Source: Pseudoxanthomonas sp. PXM02 (GTDB lineage: Bacteria; Pseudomonadota; Gammaproteobacteria; Xanthomonadales; Xanthomonadaceae). Taken from it: a DNA stretch of 64,000 nt. How positions within the stretch are numbered: position 1 is the first letter of the stretch; each line of letters begins with the position of its first letter. Below are positions 17,594 to 23,937 of the stretch, piece by piece. The stretch spans positions 186,001 through 250,000 of the forward strand of contig NZ_JACVAK010000004.1 of assembly GCF_014851805.1 (NCBI RefSeq), given 5' to 3'. Both the position numbers and the translations under genes were made by a program. A model generated the notes under the pieces. It was not told the DNA's origin. It searched no databases and saw only the letters and a list, made by a program, of their open reading frames with translations.

Positions 17594-17629
17594 TGAATAA
17601 AAGAAGGGGCGAGCCGAAGCTCACCCCTT
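17594..17629 (-). terminator. Intrinsic terminator of rtcB with UUCG loop, overlapping the stop codon
   Basis: On the minus strand an 11-bp stem (plus positions 17604-17614 with 17619-17629, one G-T pair) closes a TTCG tetraloop and is followed by CTTTTATT. The rtcB stop codon at 17621-17623 lies inside the stem. Confidence 0.85.
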
Positions 17630-18844
17630 GATGCACACTACCTGGCGCAGTGTGTGGACCACCTCCACCAGGTCGGACTGCGCGGCCATGACGGCATCGA
17701 TGTCCTTGTAGGCGGCCGGCGATTCGTCGATCACACCGGCGTCCTTGCGGCACTCGACGTGCGCCGTGGCCTCGCGGTGCTGCGACAGCGTGATCTGCTG
17801 GCGCGCGGCGGTACGGCTCAGCACGCGACCGGCGCCGTGGCTGCAGCTGTGGAAGCTGTCCGCGTTGCCCTTGCCGCGCACGATGAAGCTCTTCGCGCCC
17901 ATGCTGCCGGGAATGATCCCCAGCTCGCCGGCACGCGCGCTCACCGCGCCCTTGCGGGTGACCAGCAGATCCACGCCGCCATGCGTCTCCTTCTGCACGT
18001 AGTTGTGGTGGCAGTTGACCGCCATCTTCTCCAACTGGAACTTCGGCAGGCGTTGGCGCATCTCGGCCAGCACGCGCGACATCATCGCTTCACGGTTCTC
18101 GCGGGCGTAGTCCTGTGCCCACGACACCGCTTCCACGTAGTCGTCGAACAGGGGCTCGCCTTCCATGAAGAAGGCCAGGTCCTTGTCCGGCAGGTGGAAG
18201 CCGAGCACGCGGTGCGCCAACTGCTCGCGCGCGCGTTCGATGAAGTACGTGCCGATCAGGTTGCCGGTGCCGCGCGAACCGCTGTGCAGCATCACCCACA
18301 CCGCGTCGGCCTCGTCCAGGCAGATCTCGATGAAGTGGTTGCCGCCGCCCAGCGTGCCGATCTGGCGGTCCAGCTTGTCGGTGCGGATCTTGCGGTGCTT
18401 CTGCTTGATCGCCTCCAGGCGCGGCTCCAGCCCCGACTGCGCGATGCGGGTGGCGATGCTGTCGGGTAGCTTCCAGTGCTCGCCACCGCGGCCGTTGCCG
18501 ACCGGCACGCTGCGTTCGATGCTCGAGCGCAACTGCGCCAGGTTGTCGGGCAGGTCCTTCGCGCGCAGCGTGGTGCGTACTGCGGCCATGCCGCAGCCGA
18601 TGTCCACGCCGACGGCGGCCGGGATGATGGCGCCGCGGGTCGGGATGACCGAGCCCACGGTGGCGCCCTTGCCCAGGTGCACGTCGGGCATCACCGCGAC
18701 CCACGGGCCGACGAAGGGGATCGCCGCGATGTTCCGCAGCTGCTCGTGGGCGCCCTGGTCCAGCGGCACGCCGCGCACCCAGCCCTTGATCGGCGTGGTG
18801 CTGTGCTCGGCATGCAGCAGTTCGAATTGGGATTGCATGTTCAT
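17621..18844 (-). CDS. rtcB: RtcB-family RNA-splicing ligase
   Basis: A 407-residue RNA ligase joining 2',3'-cyclic phosphate (or 3'-phosphate) ends to 5'-OH ends in a GTP- and Mn2+-dependent reaction. Manganese-binding residues are visible in VGVDIGCGMAAVRT, GGGNHFIEI and HSGSRGTG. A further conserved segment is AVNCHHNYVQKE. The guanylylated histidine is His336 in SCSHGAGRVLSR. It lies downstream of a slipin gene and two tRNA-like elements on the same strand, which suggests an RNA-repair unit. RtcA, archease and the CARF-type regulator RtcR are not visible in the window. The terminator is built into its 3' end. Confidence 0.95.
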   Translation of the reverse strand: MNMQSQFELLHAEHSTTPIKGWVRGVPLDQGAHEQLRNIAAIPFVGPWVAVMPDVHLGKGATVGSVIPTRGAIIPAAVGVDIGCGMAAVRTTLRAKDLPDNLAQLRSSIERSVPVGNGRGGEHWKLPDSIATRIAQSGLEPRLEAIKQKHRKIRTDKLDRQIGTLGGGNHFIEICLDEADAVWVMLHSGSRGTGNLIGTYFIERAREQLAHRVLGFHLPDKDLAFFMEGEPLFDDYVEAVSWAQDYARENREAMMSRVLAEMRQRLPKFQLEKMAVNCHHNYVQKETHGGVDLLVTRKGAVSARAGELGIIPGSMGAKSFIVRGKGNADSFHSCSHGAGRVLSRTAARQQITLSQHREATAHVECRKDAGVIDESPAAYKDIDAVMAAQSDLVEVVHTLRQVVCIKG

Positions 18845-18869
18845 GTCGTCATTCCATTGAATGGATAAA

Positions 18870-18909
18870 GCCCCCTCCCCCGTTCACGGGGGAGGGTTGA
18901 GGTGGGGGC
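18870..18909. repeat. REP-like palindromic element, copy 1 (inverted to copy 2)
   Basis: A 40-base unit containing a 10-bp hairpin, CCCTCCCCCG (18873-18882) with CGGGGGAGGG (18887-18896), followed by a conserved GGTGGGGGC tail. The reverse complement of copy 2 matches it along the full length with a few substitutions. It lies between slipin and rtcB. Confidence 0.75.
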
Positions 18910-18948
18910 GTACACATGCGCGGTCGATCCGTCTCCCGTGCTCCGTTT

Positions 18949-18988
18949 GCCCCCATCCCAGCCTTCCCCCGCATGCGGGGGAAGGGGC
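18949..18988. repeat. REP-like palindromic element, copy 2 (inverted to copy 1)
   Basis: Contains a 24-base palindrome at 18962-18985 (CCTTCCCCCG, CATG, CGGGGGAAGG) preceded by GCCCCCATCCCAG. Together with copy 1 it makes a head-to-head pair resembling a BIME. It sits nine bases downstream of the slipin stop, so transcripts would end or be processed in a very stable structure before rtcB. Confidence 0.75.
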
Positions 18989-18997
18989 AGCGCACTA

Positions 18998-20116
18998 CTA
19001 CTTCAACGTCACCAGCTGCTTCAGCACGCCATCCAGGCCGCCGAACACGGTGAGCTTGTCGATCTTCTCGGTGACCTTTTCCAGCGCCTCGAGCTCCTTC
19101 AGGCGCATCAGCACCGGCGATTCGTCGATCAGCTTGGCGGTGTTGAGCAGGGAACGCGTGGCGTTCGCCTCCTCGCGACGACGGATCACGTTGGCCTGCG
19201 CCTGCTTCTCCGCCTGCACCACCGCGTTGAGAATCTCCTTCATCTCGCCCGGCAGGATCACGTCCTTCACGCCGACGCCCAGCACGTCCACGCCGAGGCC
19301 GGTCAACTGGCCGCGCACGTAGGCGAAGATGTCGGCGTCCAGCGAGGCCTTGTCGCCCAGCAGTTCGTCCAGCGTCTTGGCGGAGACCGCCTTGCGCAGG
19401 CCGTACTGCAGTTCGCGGTAGACGAAGTCGCCGACCTTGGCCACCTTGGTGCGCGATGCCACCACGTCAGTGACGCGGGTGCTCGCGGCCAGGTTCACGC
19501 GCAGGCTGACCTTGTCACGGGTCAACAGCTCCTGGCCCGAGACCTCGATCGTCTGCATGCGCAGGTCGACCACCTCCACCACCACGTTCTTCCGGAAGTT
19601 CCAGAAGGCGTAGCTACCTGCCGCGAGCGTGCGCTCGAGCTTGCCGTCGATGAACACCAGGCCGGCAAACTCCGCCGGCACATCGGCCACCACGGCCAGC
19701 TTCGACAGCGAGCCCAGCTGGCGCAGACGACGCGCGACGGCGGCGTCCACTTCCAGCGAGGCCAGCGTCACCGTCTGCACCTCGACCTTCACCAGGCCGA
19801 TCCAGTACAGGCGCCGCGTGCCGGGCGGCAGCACGTCTTCCAGCTTGCCGTTCTTCAGCACCAGGCCCACCTGGTCCACCCCGATGTCGGCGCAGACGAA
19901 GGTCTCGCCCAGGCGCTCGCCCAGGCCGACGATCAGCGCGTCGACGTCGTGGCCGCTGTACTCCGGCGCGGCGATGTTGAAGAAGCGCACCTCGGTGCGA
20001 CCCATCGGGTCGAACCAGCGGTACACACCCGGCGCGAGCACACGCTCGAACCGACGGTTGCGATACACCAGGCCGCGCTCGCCGTCACCGATCACGACCC
20101 TCTTGGTCCAGAACAT
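18998..20116 (-). CDS. Slipin / SPFH-domain protein with repeated N-terminal modules
   Basis: A 372-residue band-7/SPFH protein. The SPFH core spans about residues 185-300 (VVVEVVDLRMQTIEVSGQEL, then VGDFVYRELQYGLRKAV). A helical C-terminal part with EILNAVVQAEKQAQANVIRR follows, typical of slipin oligomerisation. The N terminus has no obvious membrane helix. Instead a short module is repeated three times: GLVYRNRRFERVLAPGVYRW, GLVLKNGKLEDVLPPGTRR and GLVFIDGKLERTLAAGSYAF. The start at 20116 has an AGGAG site. SPFH proteins scaffold membrane microdomains. Slipin genes are known neighbours of rtcB, but the link is not understood mechanistically. Confidence 0.9.
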   Translation of the reverse strand: MFWTKRVVIGDGERGLVYRNRRFERVLAPGVYRWFDPMGRTEVRFFNIAAPEYSGHDVDALIVGLGERLGETFVCADIGVDQVGLVLKNGKLEDVLPPGTRRLYWIGLVKVEVQTVTLASLEVDAAVARRLRQLGSLSKLAVVADVPAEFAGLVFIDGKLERTLAAGSYAFWNFRKNVVVEVVDLRMQTIEVSGQELLTRDKVSLRVNLAASTRVTDVVASRTKVAKVGDFVYRELQYGLRKAVSAKTLDELLGDKASLDADIFAYVRGQLTGLGVDVLGVGVKDVILPGEMKEILNAVVQAEKQAQANVIRRREEANATRSLLNTAKLIDESPVLMRLKELEALEKVTEKIDKLTVFGGLDGVLKQLVTLK

Positions 20117-20489
20117 GGCGTTGTTCTCCTTGTTGGCTCTGGTGGTTCGATCCGGGTTGTCTGCATCGTCGCGACGGATCGAACTCCGCGACGGTGGAGT
20201 GCCGGCTGCAACCTGCAGCCGACGGAAGAAGGCGGAAACGCCCCTGGACGGAGACGGTGCGGACAGCCGGCGCTGTCGGCGGAGGCGTCGTGGCGACAAT
20301 CCGATCCGGAGATCGCATCGAGCGCCACGCGCATCCGCGTCGAGGGCGCGGTGCCGGCACCGTCCCCGCTGCGACGTGTCGTCTTCCTGCAGTCCTTCGC
20401 GGAAAGACGTCGCGCCACACGGGGCGTTTCCTGGGTGGGACATGCGTCCCGGTGTCATGACGTGAAAGGTCATGTGCCCTTGCAGGCGT
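20117..20489 (-). other. 373-base leader between the tRNA-like elements and the slipin gene
   Basis: No convincing gene on either strand. The slipin frame stays open upstream but its codon usage and composition become atypical. The stretch holds the slipin ribosome-binding site at its end (AGGAG). It would be the leader of a transcript that runs through the tRNA-like elements, or it may contain a separate slipin promoter that I could not identify. Confidence 0.5.
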
Positions 20490-20557
20490 TGGAGCGGGAG
20501 TCGAACCCGCGACCGTCGGATTTACTGTCCGATGCTCTACCCATCTGAGCTATCCAG
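20490..20557 (-). ncRNA. tRNA-like element B (degenerate, GUA in the anticodon position)
   Basis: On the minus strand the sequence has T8-A9, a D-arm (GCTC/GAGC), a five-bp anticodon stem (TCGGA/TCCGA) with a seven-base loop CAGTAAA, a five-base variable region and a perfect T-arm (GCGGG, TTCGACT, CCCGC). It departs from real tRNAs in four ways. Base 33 is A instead of U. The acceptor stem is only TGGA/TCCA. No CCA follows. A Tyr anticodon sits on a class I body, whereas bacterial tRNA-Tyr is class II. It starts immediately after the CCA of element A, so both probably come from one transcript. Confidence 0.7.
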
Positions 20558-20627
20558 TGGTGGACGAACCGGATTCGAACCGGTGGCCAACGGCTTGCGC
20601 CGCTGCTCTGCCGCTGAGCTTTCGTCC
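20558..20627 (-). ncRNA. tRNA-like element A with encoded CCA and no anticodon
   Basis: A 70-base minus-strand element folding as a tRNA half-mimic. The seven-base acceptor GGACGAA pairs with TTCGTCC. The D-arm is GCTC/GAGC with GG in its loop, and the T-arm is ACCGG, TTCGAAT, CCGGT with the canonical T-loop. A discriminator A and CCA are encoded. The anticodon arm is replaced by a 5-6 bp stem (GCGGC/GCCGT) closed by the tetraloop GCAA, so it cannot decode. It lies upstream of slipin and rtcB on the same strand. A tRNA mimic for RNA processing, or a decoy or substrate for repair, is an inference. Confidence 0.75.
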
Positions 20628-20678
20628 GCTCGAGGAACACCTTCTCCCACGCTTCGGCATACGCCACGGCAGCGCCGC

Positions 20679-20782
20679 GCGCACCGGACGGGATCCAAAC
20701 CCGTACCGCTGTAGCGTGTTCGATCGATGCTCCTCATTGCCGGCTGTCGCCAACCGGCAATTCGTTCGGGCGCGATGCGCCC
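20679..20782 (-). ncRNA. Further structured element upstream, possibly a third tRNA-like fold
   Basis: On the minus strand four helices can be drawn. A T-arm-like hairpin ACGGG, TTTGGAT, CCCGT occupies 20688-20704. A perfect 8-bp hairpin ATTGCCGG/CCGGCAAT spans 20736-20761. An 8-bp long-range stem (20773-20780 with 20679-20686, one G-T pair) encloses both. The last competes with a local 6-bp hairpin GGGCGC/GCGCCC (20768-20782). The T-loop-like sequence TTTGGAT deviates from consensus. The assignment as RNA rests on structure and location only. Confidence 0.4.
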
Positions 20783-20967
20783 TTGTGGTGTCCATTCCCC
20801 GCGCCGCTCGCGTCGAAGCATCACAACGCAGCGCACATGCGCCGGTCGCAGCCGCGCCCCTGCCTCGGGACGCGTGGACGCGCTACCCGGATGCTCCAGG
20901 GCGGAAAGAAACTTCCGTGGTGGAATGGAAAAAACCTGGTCGATGCATGCGCATCCTCCGCGAACGC

Positions 20968-21008
20968 TGAAAACAAAACGCCCCCGGGACTTGCGACCCG
21001 AGGGCGTT
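20968..21008 (-). terminator. Intrinsic terminator of the 41-codon gene
   Basis: AACGCCC and CGGG (20977-20983, 20985-20988) pair with CCCG and GGGCGTT (20997-21000, 21002-21008), with one internal mismatch. On the minus strand the stem is followed by TTGTTTTC. It separates the small gene at 21060-21185 from the tRNA-like/slipin/rtcB region. Confidence 0.8.
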
Positions 21009-21018
21009 CGCGTTCCTC

Positions 21019-21043
21019 GGGAGATCGGGGTGGCCGATCTCCC
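21019..21043. other. 10-bp perfect hairpin in the 3' untranslated region of the small gene
   Basis: GGGAGATCGG (21019-21028) pairs with CCGATCTCCC (21034-21043) around GGTGG. It sits 16 bases after the stop of the small minus-strand gene and before its terminator. It could protect the mRNA 3' end or be part of a structured RNA. Confidence 0.6.
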
Positions 21044-21059
21044 AGGGAGTCAGCCGATG

Positions 21060-21185
21060 TCAGGTATCCAGATGCCGTGCGGATTCGTTGCCGTGCTTGG
21101 CATCGAAGGCATACGCACGCACGCGCAGGCCGCAGCGCGATGGCTGCAGGTCGAGCGTGTTGGCGGTGTCGTACGCGGGCTTCAT
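21060..21185 (-). CDS. Small protein of 41 aa with its own promoter and terminator
   Basis: The product starts MKPAYDTANTLDLQPSRCGL and ends ESARHLDT. It is polar, with one cysteine, no membrane segment and no signal peptide. The codons follow the strong GC3 bias of the genome, which supports real coding. A sigma-70-type promoter (21233-21261) and an intrinsic terminator (20968-21008) bracket it closely, so the transcription unit is about 250 bases. No clear Shine-Dalgarno sequence precedes the ATG, which weakens the case for translation; the transcript could instead act as a small RNA. I do not recognise the family. Confidence 0.55.
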   Translation of the reverse strand: MKPAYDTANTLDLQPSRCGLRVRAYAFDAKHGNESARHLDT

Positions 21186-21232
21186 GGAAATCAGTCTGGT
21201 GAAAAAACAGCCGCAGGGGCCGAAGGCCGCGC

Positions 21233-21261
21233 ACGATACGCCGGTTGTTTTGTTCGCGCAA
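21233..21261 (-). promoter_or_regulatory. Sigma-70-type promoter of the small gene
   Basis: On the minus strand TTGCGC (21256-21261), 17 bases, TATCGT (21233-21238), within an AT-rich patch that is unusual for this genome. Expected transcription starts about 40 bases before the ATG at 21185. Confidence 0.6.
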
Positions 21262-21363
21262 CACTTTTTTAATTTTGTTTTGCGCAGCCGATGAGCGGTG
21301 TCGGAAACGGTCGCCAGTGGCCAGCCGCTAGAATGGCGTCCTCCTTCCCCTCGCGTGCCGCCC

Positions 21364-22416
21364 GTGGCCTCTCGATTCTCCGATCCCGCGCTCGACGCAT
21401 TGATGCTGCCCTTCGCACAGGGTCCGCTCACCTGGCCTTCCGGACCGGTGCTGTTCCTGCGTGCGCGCGACGGTGCTGCGTTGCGCCAGTTCCCGCTGGC
21501 GCAACTGGTCTGCGAGCAGAGTTTCCGTCCGGATGCCGAACTGCTGGAGCGCGCGGGGTTGCGCGTCGTTGCCGATGCCGCCTCGGACGGTGCGCGCTAT
21601 CCGCTGGTGCTGGTACTGCCGCCGCGACAGCGCGAAGAGGCGCGTGCATTGTTGGCGCGTGCGCTGCAACTGGCCCAACCTGGCGGCATCGTCGTCGCTT
21701 CGATGACCAACAACGAGGGGGCGAAGTCTGGAGAGGCGGACCTGAAGCAACTCACCGGCATCGCGGGCACGCTGACCAAGTTCCATTGCCGTACGTTCTG
21801 GACTCGCGCGCTCGGCGAAGGAACGGATGAGGCACTGCTACGGCAGTGGGCCGCGCTCGACGCGCCACGCCGCATCGAGAACGGTCGCTTCCTCAGCCGT
21901 CCTGGCGTGTTCGCCTGGAATCGCATCGATCCTGCCTCCGCGCTGCTCGTCGAATGCCTGCCGAACGACATCAGCGGCCATGGTGCGGATCTCGGCGCGG
22001 GATGGGGCTTCCTGTCACTCGCGTTGCTGGAACGCTGCCCGGGTATTACGGGACTGGATCTCTACGAGGCAGAAGCGCGAGCACTCGCTCTGGCCAAAGA
22101 GAACCTGGGCGCGGTGACGTCATCCGCACGCATCGATTTCCGCTGGCACGACGTGACCGGTGGTTTGCCGGAACGTTACGACTTCATCGTCAGCAATCCG
22201 CCGTTCCACACGCAGAGTCGAGCGGATCGACCCGACATCGGCCAGCGATTCATCACCGTAGCTGCTTCGGCGCTGAAGCCGGGTGGACGGTTGTGGCTGG
22301 TGGCCAACCGTCACCTGCCGTACGAGCAGACCTTGAACGACAGCTTCGGTGAGGTACGGGTGGCCGGCGAGCGCGATGGTTTCAAGGTGATCGCGGCCAC
22401 GAAGGCGAGGCGCTGA
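21364..22416 (+). CDS. rsmC: 16S rRNA (guanine-N2) methyltransferase, RsmC family
   Basis: A 350-residue class I SAM-dependent methyltransferase. The C-terminal catalytic domain has the SAM motif GADLGAGWGFLSLAL and the N2-guanine methyltransferase signature VSNPPFH. The N-terminal half is the degenerate duplicate domain typical of RsmC (G1207 methylation in E. coli). The start is uncertain. GTG at 21364 (VASRFSDPAL) is preferred because a TAGAAT -10-like box at 21329-21334 would fall inside the gene if the ATG at 21298 were used. It heads an operon with rsuA and a HAD phosphatase. Confidence 0.88.
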   Translation: MASRFSDPALDALMLPFAQGPLTWPSGPVLFLRARDGAALRQFPLAQLVCEQSFRPDAELLERAGLRVVADAASDGARYPLVLVLPPRQREEARALLARALQLAQPGGIVVASMTNNEGAKSGEADLKQLTGIAGTLTKFHCRTFWTRALGEGTDEALLRQWAALDAPRRIENGRFLSRPGVFAWNRIDPASALLVECLPNDISGHGADLGAGWGFLSLALLERCPGITGLDLYEAEARALALAKENLGAVTSSARIDFRWHDVTGGLPERYDFIVSNPPFHTQSRADRPDIGQRFITVAASALKPGGRLWLVANRHLPYEQTLNDSFGEVRVAGERDGFKVIAATKARR

Positions 22417-22420
22417 GCGC

Positions 22421-23128
22421 ATGAAGATCGTCAAGCACATCGCCAACCTCGGCTACGGCAGCCGCAAGCAGGTGCAGTGGATGTTCCGCGAGGGTCGCAT
22501 CACGGATGCAGGCGGCGAGGTGTTGTATGCCGACGACCCGGTCGACCACGACGCCATCCGCGTGGATGGCGAGCCGCTGGATCCTGCGCCCGGCCTGACC
22601 ATACTGCTGCACAAGCCGGTGGGTTACACCTGTTCGACCAAGGACACGGGGCGCATCGTCTACGACCTGTTTCCGTCGCGCTTCCGCGATCGCTCGCCGG
22701 TGCTGTCGACGGTGGGGCGGCTGGATCGCGAAACCAGCGGTCTGCTGCTGCTCACCGACGACGGCGGGTTGCTGCACCGGATCATTTCGCCGAAGGCCAA
22801 CCTGCCGAAGGTGTACGACGCAACGCTGGCGCAGGATCTGCGCGGCGACGAGGGTGCGATCTTCGCCAGTGGCACGCTGATGCTGGAGTCGGAGCAGACG
22901 CCGCTGGCGCCCGCGGGACTCGAGGTGATCGATCCGCGCCATGGGCACCTGACGCTGACCGAAGGGCGCTACCACCAGGTGCGCCGCATGTTCGCCGCCG
23001 TCGGCAACCACGTTGAAGCGCTGCATCGCAGCCGCGTCGGCGGACTGACATTGGACGGTCTGGCGCCGGGCGAATGGCGTATCCTCGACGACAGCGACCT
23101 GCAGCGTTTGTTCGGGGGCGCCGCATGA
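22421..23128 (+). CDS. rsuA: Ribosomal small subunit pseudouridine synthase RsuA family
   Basis: A 235-residue pseudouridine synthase. It has an N-terminal S4 domain (MKIVKHIANLGYGSRKQVQW, then REGRITDAG) and the catalytic motif VGRLDRETSGLLLLT with its essential Asp. The later KVYDATL and RYHQVRRMFAA segments are typical of the RsuA/RluE branch. E. coli RsuA makes pseudouridine 516 in 16S rRNA. The gene starts four bases after rsmC, and its stop overlaps the next start (ATGA), so two rRNA-modifying enzymes are co-expressed. Confidence 0.92.
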   Translation: MKIVKHIANLGYGSRKQVQWMFREGRITDAGGEVLYADDPVDHDAIRVDGEPLDPAPGLTILLHKPVGYTCSTKDTGRIVYDLFPSRFRDRSPVLSTVGRLDRETSGLLLLTDDGGLLHRIISPKANLPKVYDATLAQDLRGDEGAIFASGTLMLESEQTPLAPAGLEVIDPRHGHLTLTEGRYHQVRRMFAAVGNHVEALHRSRVGGLTLDGLAPGEWRILDDSDLQRLFGGAA

Positions 23129-23817
23129 CGACGTCGTTGTCGCTGCCGTTCACGCCGACGGCGGTGATCTTCGACATGGACGGGCTGATGCTCGACAGCG
23201 AGCGCGCGATCATCGGTTGCCTCGCGGAGGCTGCGCGCGAGCTCGGACACGATCTGCCGGACGTGCTGTGGCTGGCGATGGTCGGTCACAGCGAAGCCGT
23301 GTGCCGGCACCTGCTGGATGAAGCGGTCGGAGAGACGCAGCGCAACCTCATCCTGCAGCGGTCGCACGTGCTGTACGACGCGGTGGTCGCTGCTGGTGTT
23401 CCGCACCGTCCGGGCATCCTGGCGATGCTGGACTTCCTGCAGGCGCGCGGCATTCCCCGTGCCGTCGCCACGTCGACGCGCCGGCCGTTGGCGCTGAAGA
23501 AGCTGGAGGCTTCTGGCCTGTTGCCGCGCTTCGATGCCATCTGCACCAGCAGCGATGTCGAGCACCCCAAGCCCGCGCCCGATGTCTACCTGCTGGCCGC
23601 GCGCTCGTTGGGCGTCGATCCGGTGCAATGTCTGGTCCTCGAAGACTCACCGACCGGCGTGCGCGCCGCACTGGCCGCAGGCATGTACCCGATCCAGATC
23701 CCCGATCTGCTCGAGCCCGACGACACCGTGCGTGCGCTCGGCCATCTGATCCTGCCATCGCTCGACGAGGCGCGCGTGTTGCTGGAGCGGCGGCTGACGA
23801 CACATCCGGATGTCTGA
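23125..23817 (+). CDS. HAD-superfamily phosphatase (phosphoglucomutase-like)
   Basis: A 230-residue haloacid-dehalogenase hydrolase. Motif I is IFDMDGLMLDSE (nucleophile and acid/base Asp), motif II is AVATSTRR, motif III is the Lys in VEHPKPAPDVYLLA, and motif IV is LVLEDSPTGVRAA. An alpha-helical cap lies between motifs I and II, as in subclass I. Relatives dephosphorylate or isomerise small sugar phosphates; the substrate cannot be stated. It is translationally coupled to rsuA. Confidence 0.9.
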   Translation: MTTSLSLPFTPTAVIFDMDGLMLDSERAIIGCLAEAARELGHDLPDVLWLAMVGHSEAVCRHLLDEAVGETQRNLILQRSHVLYDAVVAAGVPHRPGILAMLDFLQARGIPRAVATSTRRPLALKKLEASGLLPRFDAICTSSDVEHPKPAPDVYLLAARSLGVDPVQCLVLEDSPTGVRAALAAGMYPIQIPDLLEPDDTVRALGHLILPSLDEARVLLERRLTTHPDV

Positions 23818-23818
23818 T

Positions 23819-23840
23819 GTGGGAGCGACGTAAGTCGCGA
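23819..23840 (+). repeat. REP element upstream of the RAYT gene
   Basis: A 22-base sequence starting GTGGGAGCGACG with an internal hairpin GCGAC-GTAA-GTCGC. It is an exact inverted match of 24423-24444. It begins inside the tail of the HAD gene region, immediately after its stop codon. Confidence 0.85.
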
Positions 23841-23937
23841 AGCGTTCCCGTGAAAAGCCGATACCCCGGCAAGCGGTTCTCCGATGGCGCTCTATGCTGT
23901 GCTTGCCATGCTTACCTTCGTCCACAGGAGGTAAGCG

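Noticed and set aside
20490-20627. Two ordinary tRNA genes
   Set aside because: One lacks an anticodon loop and the other has A33, a four-pair acceptor and no CCA. They are reported as tRNA-like elements instead.
20640-20700. Possible sigma-54 promoter (TGGC ... GAAGC on the minus strand) upstream of the tRNA-like elements
   Set aside because: The GG and GC doublets are 11 bases apart instead of the required 10, and other candidates in 20.70-20.97 kb also miss the spacing. An RtcR-type sigma-54 promoter would have fitted the story, but the sequence does not show it.
21298-21363. N-terminal extension of RsmC from the ATG at 21298
   Set aside because: The extra residues are not family-like and a -10-type TAGAAT lies inside; the GTG at 21364 is preferred, though not proven.
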